NCBI GenBank assembly: GCA_018697195.1
Contig: CM031872.1
Coordinates: forward strand, 8,489,977-8,553,976
DNA: 64,000 bases
Reading direction: 5' to 3'
From: Certhia americana
Taxonomy: Eukaryota > Chordata > Aves > Passeriformes > Certhiidae
Under the pieces are notes generated by a model. It made no database searches. It was given only the letters and a program-made list of their open reading frames with translations, and had not been told where the DNA came from. The number at the start of each line of letters is the position of its first letter. Within the stretch, counting starts at the first letter, position 1. The translations under genes and the position numbers were made by a program. This document shows positions 45,841-55,497 of the stretch, one piece after another.

Positions 45841-48325
45841 ACACTCAGCCTCATGTCCATTTATCTTCCCAGCCATGTCCTTTGCACAGGACACCTGGCC
45901 TCTGGATGCCAGGAGATGTCAAGGAAACAGGAATGGAGATTCCTTTGGTGGGCAAGGAATTAACAAGGTCTGCTGACACTTCATCCCAACAGAAGAAATA
46001 TAAACAGAGCTTGCACACTGGCTCTTACCAAGGATCTTGATTTACATGAAACTGAGCCTGGGGGGGGGTGTAAGCCACTGGCACAGCCAAGCTTCACCCC
46101 AAAGCAGCTCTCTTATCCCAAAGCAGGATAACAGGGGCTGGCACAGAAATATGGCTTCTTAAAGTGCTTTTAAAAAAATCAATCCTTACAACATCAGTGT
46201 AAGTCCATTCTGGTGTAATTCCATCACTGCAATCGGGTTACTCCAGGCTTTAAATCGTCCTCGATCACAGAGCAGCTCCAGATGATAAATGGAGCTTTCT
46301 TCCTCATGTTTGGGATGTTTGGGCCACATTCTTGGCACAGGTCAGGTACAGACAAGTGGCACCAGTTTGTTTAATTGATCTTTCTATGTAAATTCTACTG
46401 CTATGCTGTACTTTGATTTTTAATACTCTGTTTATAAATTAAAAAGTCCATCCAAAATACATATGCTTTCTAATAATCAACCAATGATCTTTTATCAACA
46501 TCCAACAGCTGCATCACCTTAGTGCATTTCTGTGAATGAATCAAACCTCAGAAGAGAGAGATCAGCTCAGTTCCCAGGGGCAAACACAAAACCTCTTTGA
46601 AAGAACAGACAATTGCACAGCATAACAGCTTAACTTGGGGAATGGAGAATAATAACGGATCCAATTGAAAGTGCAAGGGAATTTAGAGAGGAAAAATGTA
46701 ATTACCTGCTCTGGAAAGGGGCCAGACTGTTTAAAATCTCATTCTTCCCAAATATGTCTGGGATTCCTTAATGACAGCAGGATCATGAGACATGATACAC
46801 GTTGCCTGGGCTTGGAAACTAAAAGAAAAGCAAAAACAAGCTGTATTTTGTCCCTTGATTCTAGAAATATCTGCTGGTATTTCAGGAACCTGTGTGACAC
46901 GTGCTTGGAGCTGTGACCCAGTGCCGAACAAAAGCAGAGCGAGAAGAGATGCAGCTCCAAAGTGAAAGCAAGTATTTAATGCTTGCAGAAAAATAAAAAA
47001 AAGCTTTTGAAAAAAGAATGAAAATTAATTAAGATATCTGTTTAATTTAATTTTCATTATTGCGATCTGCAGAAACAGCTAAAAGCAAAAGAAAACGCTT
47101 TCATTTGTTTATTTTATTAATTTGTTTTCCCATCCTAGAGAGCAGGACTAGCCTTAGCCTCCTAAAAATATCCTTCCTTCAGTCTCTGTTGAATGTGAAG
47201 TGCATGAAATTTAGGATTGGTGAAGTTTATCATTCTCAGATGTCTTTTGCCCAGTGCTGGACAAATAAAGGGATACCAAGGGAGTCAGTGTCAGCAGGAG
47301 CTGCCTCCTGTAACAGTGAGTGACAAGCTCATGTTCCCTGGATCTGAAGGAATAAAAGCCAAGCTCAAAAGTACTCCTGATGCTAATTAATTATCAACCC
47401 ATTTCTGGTAAAATTCAAGTGATTCCAGCAGCTTTTATTTATAGCTGTGCAAGTCTGAGGATTGGAAATGATGGGTTTTAGTTTGTTTTTGTTTTTGCAG
47501 CCAGCAAGAAGCGATTTTTTCAAATGTTAAGTGAACAGGGAAGTTGTTCCAACAGCTTTTGAATTCACATGTGTTTCATGTGACACACATCATGAGGTTT
47601 CAATTAGCTTTTGGGCAATTGTGAACTAGAAAGCACCACAACCAAGCAAAATTGTTTTAAATACGAACTTTGTCTCTTTTGTTAACTGTCAAAATTAAAT
47701 TGCTAAAAACCCATCACGTTTTGGTTTTTTTTTTTTTTTTTTAGCAACCTAGAGCTGAAATTCAGAGGGATTTTTATCTGAAAATTTAGTGTGATCAGCA
47801 CCAAAGTACTTCAGGGGGCAGAAAAGGGCAGTGTTCTCATTATCACCTTACAGACAAAAGCTGTGAGTGTGAAAATCACCATCACCCAGGAGAAAAACAA
47901 CATCCCAGTGCTGCCTGTGACTTCAGGGCAGAGCCAGACCCCTTTGGACCCCCTTGCTCCAAATCTTGTTTGATCCCTGGTATCCCCTTCAGAGCACCCT
48001 GCTCTGGGGTCACCTCTAGGTTCAGCTCAAGTGATTTAATTAACAGAGAACATTCCTAAAAACATGGGACCAGCTAATGAGCATGGTGGGTTTCTAGATG
48101 GGAATGGGGCTGAGGGGCATTGTCTGAGGGCCGTGGGAGTCAGAGGGAGACTTTAATGATTTTGGAGCTTTGGCATCAGGTGAGAGGAGGGCAGGAGCTT
48201 CTGGGGCTTGGGGTCAGATGAGAAGAATCTCGTTTCTGTGCTGTTACTGCTGTAAAGGAGCCTGGACCTGCCCCAGCTGACCCCACCAGTTGTTTTGGCT
48301 GTGACATATTTTGGAATAGGGACAG
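45841..48325. other. Intergenic, AT-rich, no gene recognised
   Basis: Mostly AT-rich unique DNA. 46170-46540 and 46965-47065 look like candidate non-coding elements; the second contains an imperfect inverted repeat around AATGAAAATTAATTAA. A run of 18 T is at 47725-47742. No exon is supported. Confidence 0.45.
47725..47742. repeat. Poly(T) run, 18 bp
   Basis: Uninterrupted T homopolymer in intergenic DNA. Confidence 0.93.
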
Positions 48326-48327
48326 CA

Positions 48328-48388
48328 TGTCAGGATGGGTTGGAAGTAAATGAGGCCCCTTCCAGCCCAAACCATTCTACGATTTCCT
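48328..48388 (+). mobile_element. CR1-type LINE scrap, 3' tail only
   Basis: GGCCCCTTCCAGCCCAAACC followed by ATTCTACGATTTCC is the last ~60 bp of a CR1 copy with its terminal octamer decayed. Confidence 0.75.
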
Positions 48389-49289
48389 GACAACCAGCAC
48401 AGCAGCAGAGCTGTCCCCTTGGCTGGAGCTGCCCCACCTGTCCCAGATGATGTAGCAGCAGATTTCCTGGGTTTTCCTCCTGCCAGCACAGCCTGGCTCG
48501 GATGCCACAGCTCATCCTTTTGCTTCCCAATGCCCCATCCCAGTTCCCAAGCCTTCCTTCAAACCCCGGCATTATGGTCCCAGCTCTTCTCCCCATCTTT
48601 CCTGTTACCTTTCACTGAAGCAGATATCCCCCTGAATACAGAGTTACCATGATTATATCATGATATATAACATGATATACAAGAATATCAGAGTTATCCC
48701 CTGAATGGATGGGCACGCTAGGCCCATTCACTTAATCGCTGGGCCCAGCTGAAGGTCACCCTGAGAACACTCCTAATTCCTATTCAGCACTATAAATATG
48801 CATTTGATTCATTGTCTCCTGTCCCTTCCATCACGGGGGATGGAGGAGGCGGACCGGCAGCTCCCCCCCACCGCCTCTCCCGGCAGCGATGAGTCACTGT
48901 CCTGGCTCTGAGGCTTCATCAGAGCGATATTATTTGACAATAATTATAATTTATACTCCGAGAGTGTTGGGGGAGCGCGTTCAGGGCCGCTGGGGTGTGA
49001 TGGGTGAGGGCTGGGTGGGATGTGGTTTGGTGTGGGGTGTTCAGGGGACACTCGGCTCTCTGGGAACTCTTGGCAAAGGTGGTCCAGGGTGATTGTAAAG
49101 CCCTGTGAGCACCAGCGCTCCGTGCTGGGGGTCACAGCCCCGGCGCCAGCAGTGCGGAGGAGATGCCACAGCCCAGGAGGGACCAAAGCATCCCTGGTGC
49201 CTTTGTCACTGCTCGTCCGGGGGCTGCCGCAGTTCCAGCGGTTAGAAACCACGAAAGGGACAAAACCAACCCGCACCAGCGCCTTCCTG
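48389..49289. other. ATP6V1G1 upstream flank, candidate enhancer block
   Basis: No gene is recognised. 48655-48666 is a perfect 12-bp palindrome in an AT-rich patch. 48700-48960 is repeat-free and contains GATGAGTCACTG (AP-1 type TGAGTCA) and TATTATTTGACAATAATTAT. From about 49100 CpG content climbs into the ATP6V1G1 island. Confidence 0.45.
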
Positions 49290-49545
49290 CAGGGGTTTAA
49301 AAGTGCCTTTTGTGGCGGGGGGCACCGAAAGGGCTCAGGGACGGAGGGGCCGAGAGCTCCGAACCGCCCTAAGCCGGGGCTCCCCTCACACCCGCGGGGC
49401 GGGGCCTGGCGCTAGGGGGGCGGGGCCAAGCACAGCGGGGGCGGAGCTAAGGGAACGGGGTGTGACAGTGGGCGTGGCCTAGCGGCTGGGAGGCGGGGCT
49501 TGCACCGCGCGCCAGATTCCATTGTTATATGGAGGCGTGGTCGGG

Positions 49546-49597
49546 GGGCGTGGCCAGCCCGGCGTGGGCGTGGCCAGCCCGGTGTGGGCGTGTCCCG
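49546..49597 (+). repeat. 20-bp GC-box tandem repeat in ATP6V1G1 promoter
   Basis: GGGCGTGGCCAGCCCGGCGT at 49546 is repeated at 49566 with one change (final GCGT to GTGT), and a third partial unit starts at 49586. It lies 50-100 bp upstream of the start codon. Confidence 0.9.
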
Positions 49598-49646
49598 TGT
49601 GACGCAGTGACGCTGCCGCGGCCCGGCCGGACGGAGCGGCTCCGCC

Positions 49647-49728
49647 ATGGCGAGTCAGTCGCAGGGCATCCAGCAGCTGCTGCAGGCCGAGAAACGCGCC
49701 GCCGAGAAGGTGGCTGAGGCCCGCAAGA
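49647..49728 (+). CDS. ATP6V1G1: V-ATPase subunit G1, coding exon 1
   Basis: Encodes residues 1-27 (MASQSQGIQQLLQAEKRAAE followed by KVAEARK) and the first base of codon 28. Subunit G pairs with subunit E in the peripheral stalks that hold the V1 ATPase ring of the vacuolar proton pump against rotation (known); it is cytosolic on endolysosomal and other acidic membranes. The start ATG sits in GCCATGG, an excellent Kozak context. The donor is AAGA|GTGAGT, phase 1, and joins exon 2 to rebuild codon 28 as AGG (Arg). The protein is nearly identical to mammalian G1 in this exon and clearly G1 rather than G2 or G3. Confidence 0.98.
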
Positions 49729-51342
49729 GTGAGTACGGCACGGCACGGCTCCGCCAGGCCCCGCCGCGCTGGCTGTGGTGGCGGGGGAGCCGGGCCCGGC
49801 GTGGCGCGGCCGCCTCAGGCCGTGCGGCCCGGCGCTGAGGGCGGTGAGGCGGCGGGGATCCCCTCAGCCCTGCCCCGGGAGTGCTCGGGGCTCGGTGCGG
49901 CCCCAGGAGAGCAGCGCTGCAGGCTCCCCAGGAAGGCTCAGTGCGCTGTCAGGGGTCGGAGCCTCCCCCGGAGCCTCCTGCCAGGCTCTCCCGGCTCTGC
50001 GGGACACGAGCACCATAACCCGGCCTTCGCTTGGGGCAGGGCTGTGTTTCAATCTGGCCTTCCTGCCTTCAACTGCTTTTTTTCTTGGTGAAAAGTCTGT
50101 GTTTCCATATCAATAATTATAGAGCTATTCTTAATGCATCCACGTTAGCTTCTCCTGTTATGCAAGAGAAATTCTGGTTTCAAAGACCCCCGAGTTTGCA
50201 AGTCTCTTCTGATTCAAACAAATATATATGTATGTCTGTGTTTCTATCTCTGCGCTGCACTTCAACCCTCTGACAATGTTGCAAGAGGCAGATTTTTGTA
50301 GTTCACTCCACTGATGATAATCTTGGAGGGGAGAATGTGGTGGGAAGTCCAGGAGGGGAAGTGAGGCAGCGGCCAGGTCTGCTCTTGGTTTCACAGCTGG
50401 TCTGGCAAAACTAAGATTTAATGCTCTTTCTGTTGGGCTTTTTTTGGGCTCTCACAGGAGCTGCACACTCATGTGGGTTGGGGCAATCCTAAATATGGAT
50501 AAAACTCCAAGAACTTATTGGGAGAAGCCCTGCAGAGAGGAATTTGGGGTTCTGGTGGATGAGGGGCAGGACATGAGCCCACAGTGCATTCACAGCCTTT
50601 GGGGCCAAACACATCCTGGGCTGAGCCCCAGCGTGGGCACCAGGGCCAGGGGATTCTGCTCCTCTGCCCCTGTGCTCAGGTGAGAACCCACCTGCAGAGC
50701 TGCCCCAGCACAGGAAGGACCTGGAGCTGCTGGAGAGATCCAGAAGAGGCCACGGAGCTGCTCCAAGGGCTGGAGCCTGGCTGGGAAAGCTGGGAGTGTT
50801 CATCTGGAGAGGAGAAGGCTCCAGGGAGAGCTCAGAGCCACTTCCAGGGCTTTAAAGAGTCCTTTGAAGAGGAGGGAGAGGGACTTTTTATATGGGAAGT
50901 GCCAGAGGGCCAGAGGGTTAGATGGGATATTGGGATATCCTCCCCTGGCAGGGTGGGCAGGCCCTGGCACAGGGTGCCCAGAGCTGCCACTGGATCCCTG
51001 GCAGTGCCCAAAGCCAGGCTGGACGGGGCTGGGAGCACCTTGGGATGGTAGGATGAGATGATCTTTAAGATCCCTTCAACCCAAACCAGTCTGGGCCTCG
51101 TTCTGTGACTAAAGCCAGACCTGGAGATGTTGCCTGATGCATCCACACGCTCTCCACTGCTCGGTGGTGGCAGCTCACGGCTCGGTGACCTTGGCCATGG
51201 TTTGCTGGGCTCCTCCTGAGATCAGCAAACTCGGGGAGGGGGCTTGGCTGATGCAAACACTGTGGTGATGGCTGTGCATTGGGAAAACCAGCTCTCAGTG
51301 CTTTCTCTTCTTTCTTTGCCTTGGTTTGTCCTTTGGGAACAG
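49729..51342 (+). other. ATP6V1G1: ATP6V1G1 intron 1
   Basis: A 1614-bp intron with GTGAGT donor and TTTGGGAACAG acceptor. About 600 bp of it is a CR1 copy (50495-51112). The rest includes the decaying edge of the CpG island and unique sequence. Confidence 0.95.
50495..51112 (+). mobile_element. CR1-type LINE fragment in ATP6V1G1 intron 1
   Basis: Around 615 bp, one of the longest copies here, in the same orientation as the gene. It carries CTCTGCCCCTGTGCTCAGGT, GAGATCCAGAAGAGGCCACG, GGGATATTGGGATATCCTCC and the AGATCCCTTCAACCCAAACC tail, ending near CGTTCTGTGAC. It has no intact reverse-transcriptase frame. Confidence 0.9.
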
Positions 51343-51443
51343 GGAAGAACCGGAGGCTGAAGCAGGCCAAGGAGGAGGCCCAGGCAGAGATCGAGCAGTA
51401 CCGCCTGCAGCGGGAGAAGGAGTTCAAGGCCAAGGAGGCAGCG
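51343..51443 (+). CDS. ATP6V1G1: V-ATPase subunit G1, coding exon 2
   Basis: 101 bp completing codon 28 and encoding residues 28-61: RKNRRLKQAKEEAQAEIEQY then RLQREKEFKAKEAA. This is the charged, heptad-like helix that forms the right-handed coiled coil with subunit E in the peripheral stalk and is the most conserved part of the family. The acceptor is AACAG|GGAAG and the donor GCAGCG|GTTGGT, a GT donor with weak downstream consensus but fixed by homology and by the phase-0 join to exon 3. Confidence 0.98.
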
Positions 51444-52271
51444 GTTGGTTTTCTCCATCACTCAATTATTTCCAGCCCCCTTGCCTTCTACTGGGGCTTC
51501 CTGCCCTGGCAGCACCCTCAGGGTGGAGTGAATTGCAGCAGGAGAACTTCCCCAAGTGCCTTCCTGTGAGGCACAGCCACGTGTCCCAGAAAAACCCGTG
51601 GAGGTGGCTCAAGGCATGGTGTGTTGCATCTCAGCTGGCAGGGAAAGAGTTTGATGGGTGCCCTGAGGGGTGACAGCCTCCCAAAAGCTGCTGTGTGTAG
51701 CAGTGTCTAAAAGAGTCTGAGCTCACTGCTCCTGTCACAGGCTTGTTTCCATGGTGCTGACATGGCAGACACCACTTGCCATGTCCCTGGTCACCAGAGG
51801 GAAGGCTGAGGTTTTTATAAAGATTCTCCAAGGATAGGAGGAATGGGATGATGGGAATAGTGCTCAAAGTGACTCCTGGGTGTTCATTTTCTTGCACTCT
51901 CTAGTACAGATGTACCCAGGGGTTCCAGTTGTCTGTACAGCAGGACCTTTGTTTTGGGCTCTCCTTAAAAACTCATGCTCTAAACTGGTGGATAATGAAT
52001 AAATGGCAGGGAGTTGGAACAAGATAATCTTTAAGGTCCCTTCCAACCCAAAACATTTGATGATTCTACAAAAGAGGGTAAAAGGAAGGGGCTGAGGATG
52101 AAATAGTTGGAGAAGTTTAGGGTGAAATCTGAGCAAAAAATGCAGCATTACTGTTTTTAATATGAACATTAACATTAATCTTCCCTTAATAAAGATTAAT
52201 GTCTGAGATGGTCCAGAAAAACAAAATATAGAGCTTGGCATGGTGATTCCTCTTTCCTTTGCTGTTTGTAG
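51444..52271 (+). other. ATP6V1G1: ATP6V1G1 intron 2
   Basis: 828-bp intron, mostly unique, with one short CR1 tail at 51990-52070. The acceptor is TTTGCTGTTTGTAG. Confidence 0.95.
51990..52070 (+). mobile_element. CR1-type LINE scrap in ATP6V1G1 intron 2
   Basis: AATCTTTAAGGTCCCTTCCA with CCCAAAACATTTGATGATTC is the final 80 bp of a CR1 copy, 200 bp upstream of exon 3. Confidence 0.85.
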
Positions 52272-52445
52272 GCCCTTGGCTCCCATGGCAGCTGCACCAC
52301 TGAAGTGGAGAAGGAGACTCAGGAAAAGATGAGTGTAATCCAGCAGAACTTCCAGAAGAACCGGGAGGTGGTGATGTCCCAGCTGCTGTCACTGGTGTGT
52401 GACATCAAACCCGAGATCCATGTGAATTATCGCATCAATGGCTAG
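52272..52445 (+). CDS. ATP6V1G1: V-ATPase subunit G1, coding exon 3 and stop
   Basis: Encodes residues 62-118 and the TAG stop at 52443-52445, bringing the protein to 118 aa, the same length as human G1. The start (ALGSHGSCTTEVEKETQEKM) and the end (VCDIKPEIHVNYRING) are highly conserved. The stretch between, residues 82-101, differs noticeably from the mammalian protein as I recall it. This exon forms the C-terminal helix of subunit G, part of the stalk interface near the V1 head. No frameshift or odd codon is seen. Confidence 0.98.
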   Translation, partial: ALGSHGSCTTEVEKETQEKMSVIQQNFQKNREVVMSQLLSLVCDIKPEIHVNYRING

Positions 52446-53290
52446 TGCTGCCAGGAGGGAGCAGTGTCCTGGCAGTGCTGGGAGTAAAGTCTGAGCTTCA
52501 GGTGGAATGTACAGCTCTTAGCCATACCTTGCCTGTCCTCCTTGTACATGTGTTACATTATTTCAGTGAGCTCCTGGCTTCTCTTTTGACACGGATTCAC
52601 AGCTTATTCAAACGTGAAGTGGCCATGTCTCAGATCTGTGCTAAGTTATTAAATAGATATTCCAGCTGGCACAGGAATGCTCCCTTTCCGTGGTGATAGT
52701 GTTCAGTAAGATGCTGCCCTCTGTGAAATAGCAAAGGGAGAGAGCTGCTGGCCTGTGGCAGTAATTGTTAAACCTGTGTACCTGTATTCTTGTTGACCAA
52801 ACTGCATTTCTCAGTGTGTTGTTAAACCTCTGCACAGGCTTTAAACCCTGTGAGAAGAATTCTCTGGTTGTGCAGGTCCTGGCTGATCATTTTCAGGTGC
52901 TTGAGTTTCTCTGTATAGAATCCTCTGTATATTCTGCTCTTAGCTCGAGGTACAAGTCTGGCACTATGACACCTGAAAGTAAAAACCCTTCACTCCAAAG
53001 CCTCTGCTCAGTCTGGTTCTTCCTGCTGACTTGTTCTGGGAGTACTGGCAGGTCTCACTGGGCACCTTGGGAGTCCGGACTCTGCAGAGTGACCATCAAG
53101 TATTGATAAAAGAAAGTTTAAGAGAGACGGCCAATATCTGAAGGTCACAGCAGGTAAGTTAAAACCCATTACAGAGCTCCTCCTCTTGGCTCCAGTCTGA
53201 TGCTTTACCTGCCAGATCATTCTGAAAACCTTCAGGAACAAATGTTCTTGTGACCATTAGGGGAAATAAAATGGTGCCAGTTCATTGGAA
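52446..53290 (+). other. ATP6V1G1: ATP6V1G1 3' UTR and candidate poly(A) sites
   Basis: Two candidate signals lie downstream of the stop: ATTAAA at 52648-52653, followed by a GT-rich TGGTGATAGTGTTC, and AATAAA at 53265-53270. The first would give a ~220-base and the second a ~840-base 3' UTR. The sequence alone does not say which is used. No coding sequence or interspersed repeat is present. Confidence 0.5.
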
Positions 53291-54744
53291 TAGTTTGATA
53301 GCCAGGTGCTGCACAGTAATTACCCTTCCTTGGGTCCAGTGCTGGTCACTGCGTGTTTATACCAAGGTCATCCTGAATCCTGCAGCATCCTGTGCCTGGG
53401 AACAGTGAGGAAGAAGAGTTCTGGGGTTGCCTGTGTCACTTTCTAGCTCTTTAATCAAAAAGACACAAATATATCGAGAGGTTTCATGTTTCAGTGGTTT
53501 CTTCCTCTTACCAGCAAGATATTAAATACAGCTTTGCTTTTTTGTTGAGTCCAAATTCCAGGCTTTTTGTGGAAAAGGACCTCAGCATGGCCCTGATCTG
53601 GCCCAGGAGTTGTGCGGTTTGGGATCTTTGCAAGGAGTCTGTTCCTCAGACAGAACATCTTGATTTCCACAGCTCCTCAGTGAGGCATTGCAAAACCTCT
53701 TGGACGTCTGGAATTGTGATAGGGAAGGGAAAAAAGCAGGATGGATGTGGGTGTGAATCCTGCAGGCAGGAGCAGGCTGCTCTGGGGTCTCCTCTTGTCA
53801 TATTTTATGGTAGTGCACTGTACTCCTGGAAAGATCTCTTCAGGAATTTAAGCTATTAAACGGGTTGTAAAATTGAAACAAAAGCTTCTTGCAAAGTCAG
53901 ATGTGCCAGGCTGGGGGAGAAGCTAGGTGGGTACAAGCAGAACAGGATCAAAGCAGTTTTAATCCGTGTGCTGTAATGTGGAGAGGTGTTATGGCCTCAT
54001 AAAAGGTTGCAGCCGTGCTGATTGCACTCTGTCCTTTGCAGATGAGACATTTCTCCCTGTTGAGAGCAGGTGCTTGGGCTCCAGCAGGATTCTCCTCAAA
54101 GCCCTCCTTGCTCCAGGCTGTAATTAGCAATTTCATTGCCTTTCTTATCAGTGACAGACTTGAGACTGTCCACAAAAACTGAAGTGTGTACTCCACTTTC
54201 TCGCATTAGTTCATAAGTTTCCCTTGGTTAACGAGGACTTTTATCCTTCTTTAGAACAGAGGCAGGAGAAAAAGGGGAAAAAAAAAATCCTCCACGATTA
54301 TTTCTGCATGGCAAATGTGCTGTGAAGAGCTCCCTTTAGAACATGCAGAAGTGTTAATGTCTTGCAAGAATAATTTCTGTAATACTTCCCTGAAACTGAA
54401 CTGTTGAGAATGACTCCAACTTTGCAGTGAAGGAAGCATTTCCAGTTACTGCTCTCCAGGAAGGTTGTGTTTGATTTGTGCAGTGCATAGGTTTTATTTC
54501 CAGGTGAGATTCTTTCCTCCTGCCCTGTGATGCTCTGGAAAAAGGAGCCCTGTGTGCCTAAGCCAGGCTGTGCCAGGGAAATGCTCTGCAGGGAACAGTC
54601 CTGACACAGGTATGGCTTGGGACATTCTGCTTCTTGCCCCTGAAATCTGATTTTTGGGGCATTTTGCAACAAGTTTGAGGAGTGAAGCCCACACCAGCTG
54701 TTGGAACAAATCTGTATCTGAATTCTTCCTGCTGTTCCTTTACC
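53291..54744. other. Downstream of ATP6V1G1, no gene recognised
   Basis: Unique sequence. Nothing beyond short AT-rich patches is seen before the CR1 copy at 54745. Confidence 0.6.
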
Positions 54745-54905
54745 CAGAGCAGCTGTGGCTGCTCCATCCCTGGAAGTGTCCAAGGCCAGGCTGGATGGGG
54801 CTTGGAGCACCCTGGGATGGTGGGAGGTGTCCCCGCACATGGTTGGGGGTGGCACTGAGTGATCTTTAGATGTTCCTTCCAACCCAAACCAATCTGGGAG
54901 TCTCT
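54745..54905 (+). mobile_element. CR1-type LINE fragment, 3' tail
   Basis: Carries CCCAGAGCAGCTGTGGCTGC, ATGGGGCTTGGAGCACCCTG and the TGTTCCTTCCAACCCAAACC tail. The 5' truncation is at the usual position for this subfamily. Confidence 0.9.
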
Positions 54906-55065
54906 GACAATCCCTCAGGACTGAGCCACAGCCTGCTCATGTACCACAGAAAGAGCAGAAGCTGCTTTGGGCACGCACACCACTATGAGAATCTCTTGAT
55001 TTGGACTCCCATCCCTGGAAATACCACCTGGCTCCTGCTCCTGGGGGCACTTTGGGCACTACAAT

Positions 55066-55497
55066 GTGAGAGAGTGTCCAGGGGAGGGGCACAGGGATGG
55101 GGAAGGGTCTGGAGGGGCCCGTGAGGAGCAGCTGGGGGCACTGAGATTGTTCAGCTGGGGCAGACTGAGGGCAGAGCTCCCCGGGGGCTGCAGCTCCTCC
55201 TGAGGGGCAGCTCCGAGCTCTGCTCTGGGACAGGGACAGCACCCAGGGAACGGCTGGAGCTGGGCCAGGGCAGGCTCAGGCTGCAGCTCAGGGCAAGGTT
55301 CTTCCCCCAGAGGGTGCTGGGCACTGCCCAGGGAATGGGCACGGCCCCGAGGCTGCCAGAGCTCCAGGAGCCTTTGGACATCCCAGGGATGCACAGGCTG
55401 GGAGTGTTGGGGGGGCTGTACAGGGACAGGGGCTGGGCTGGATGATCCTGTGGGTCTCTCCAGCTCAGGAGGTTCTGTGATCTTGTGATCCTATGAA
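55066..55497 (+). mobile_element. CR1-type LINE fragment, GC-rich subfamily
   Basis: About 430 bp ending GGATGATCCTGTGGGTCTCT, then CCAGCTCAGGAGGTTCTGTG and two to three decayed terminal octamers (ATCTTGTGATCCTATGA). It is GC-rich upstream, with several CpGs, and belongs to the 37470-type rather than the 3358-type. Confidence 0.88.

Larger units (their letters stand above)
49290..50000. promoter_or_regulatory. ATP6V1G1: CpG island and promoter of ATP6V1G1
   Basis: Dense CpG sequence runs from about 49290 across exon 1 into the start of intron 1. Upstream of the ATG there are repeated GGGCGTGG (Sp/KLF-type) boxes at 49546-49593 carried on a 20-bp tandem unit, an A/T patch CATTGTTATATGG at 49520-49532, and two TGACG CRE half-sites near 49600 (GTGACGCAGTGACGC). 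This fits a constitutive housekeeping promoter. The exact start site is not determined. Confidence 0.85.

Noticed and set aside
48655..48666. Perfect 12-bp palindrome ATATCATGATAT
   Set aside because: It lies in a low-complexity AT patch, where such palindromes arise often by chance.
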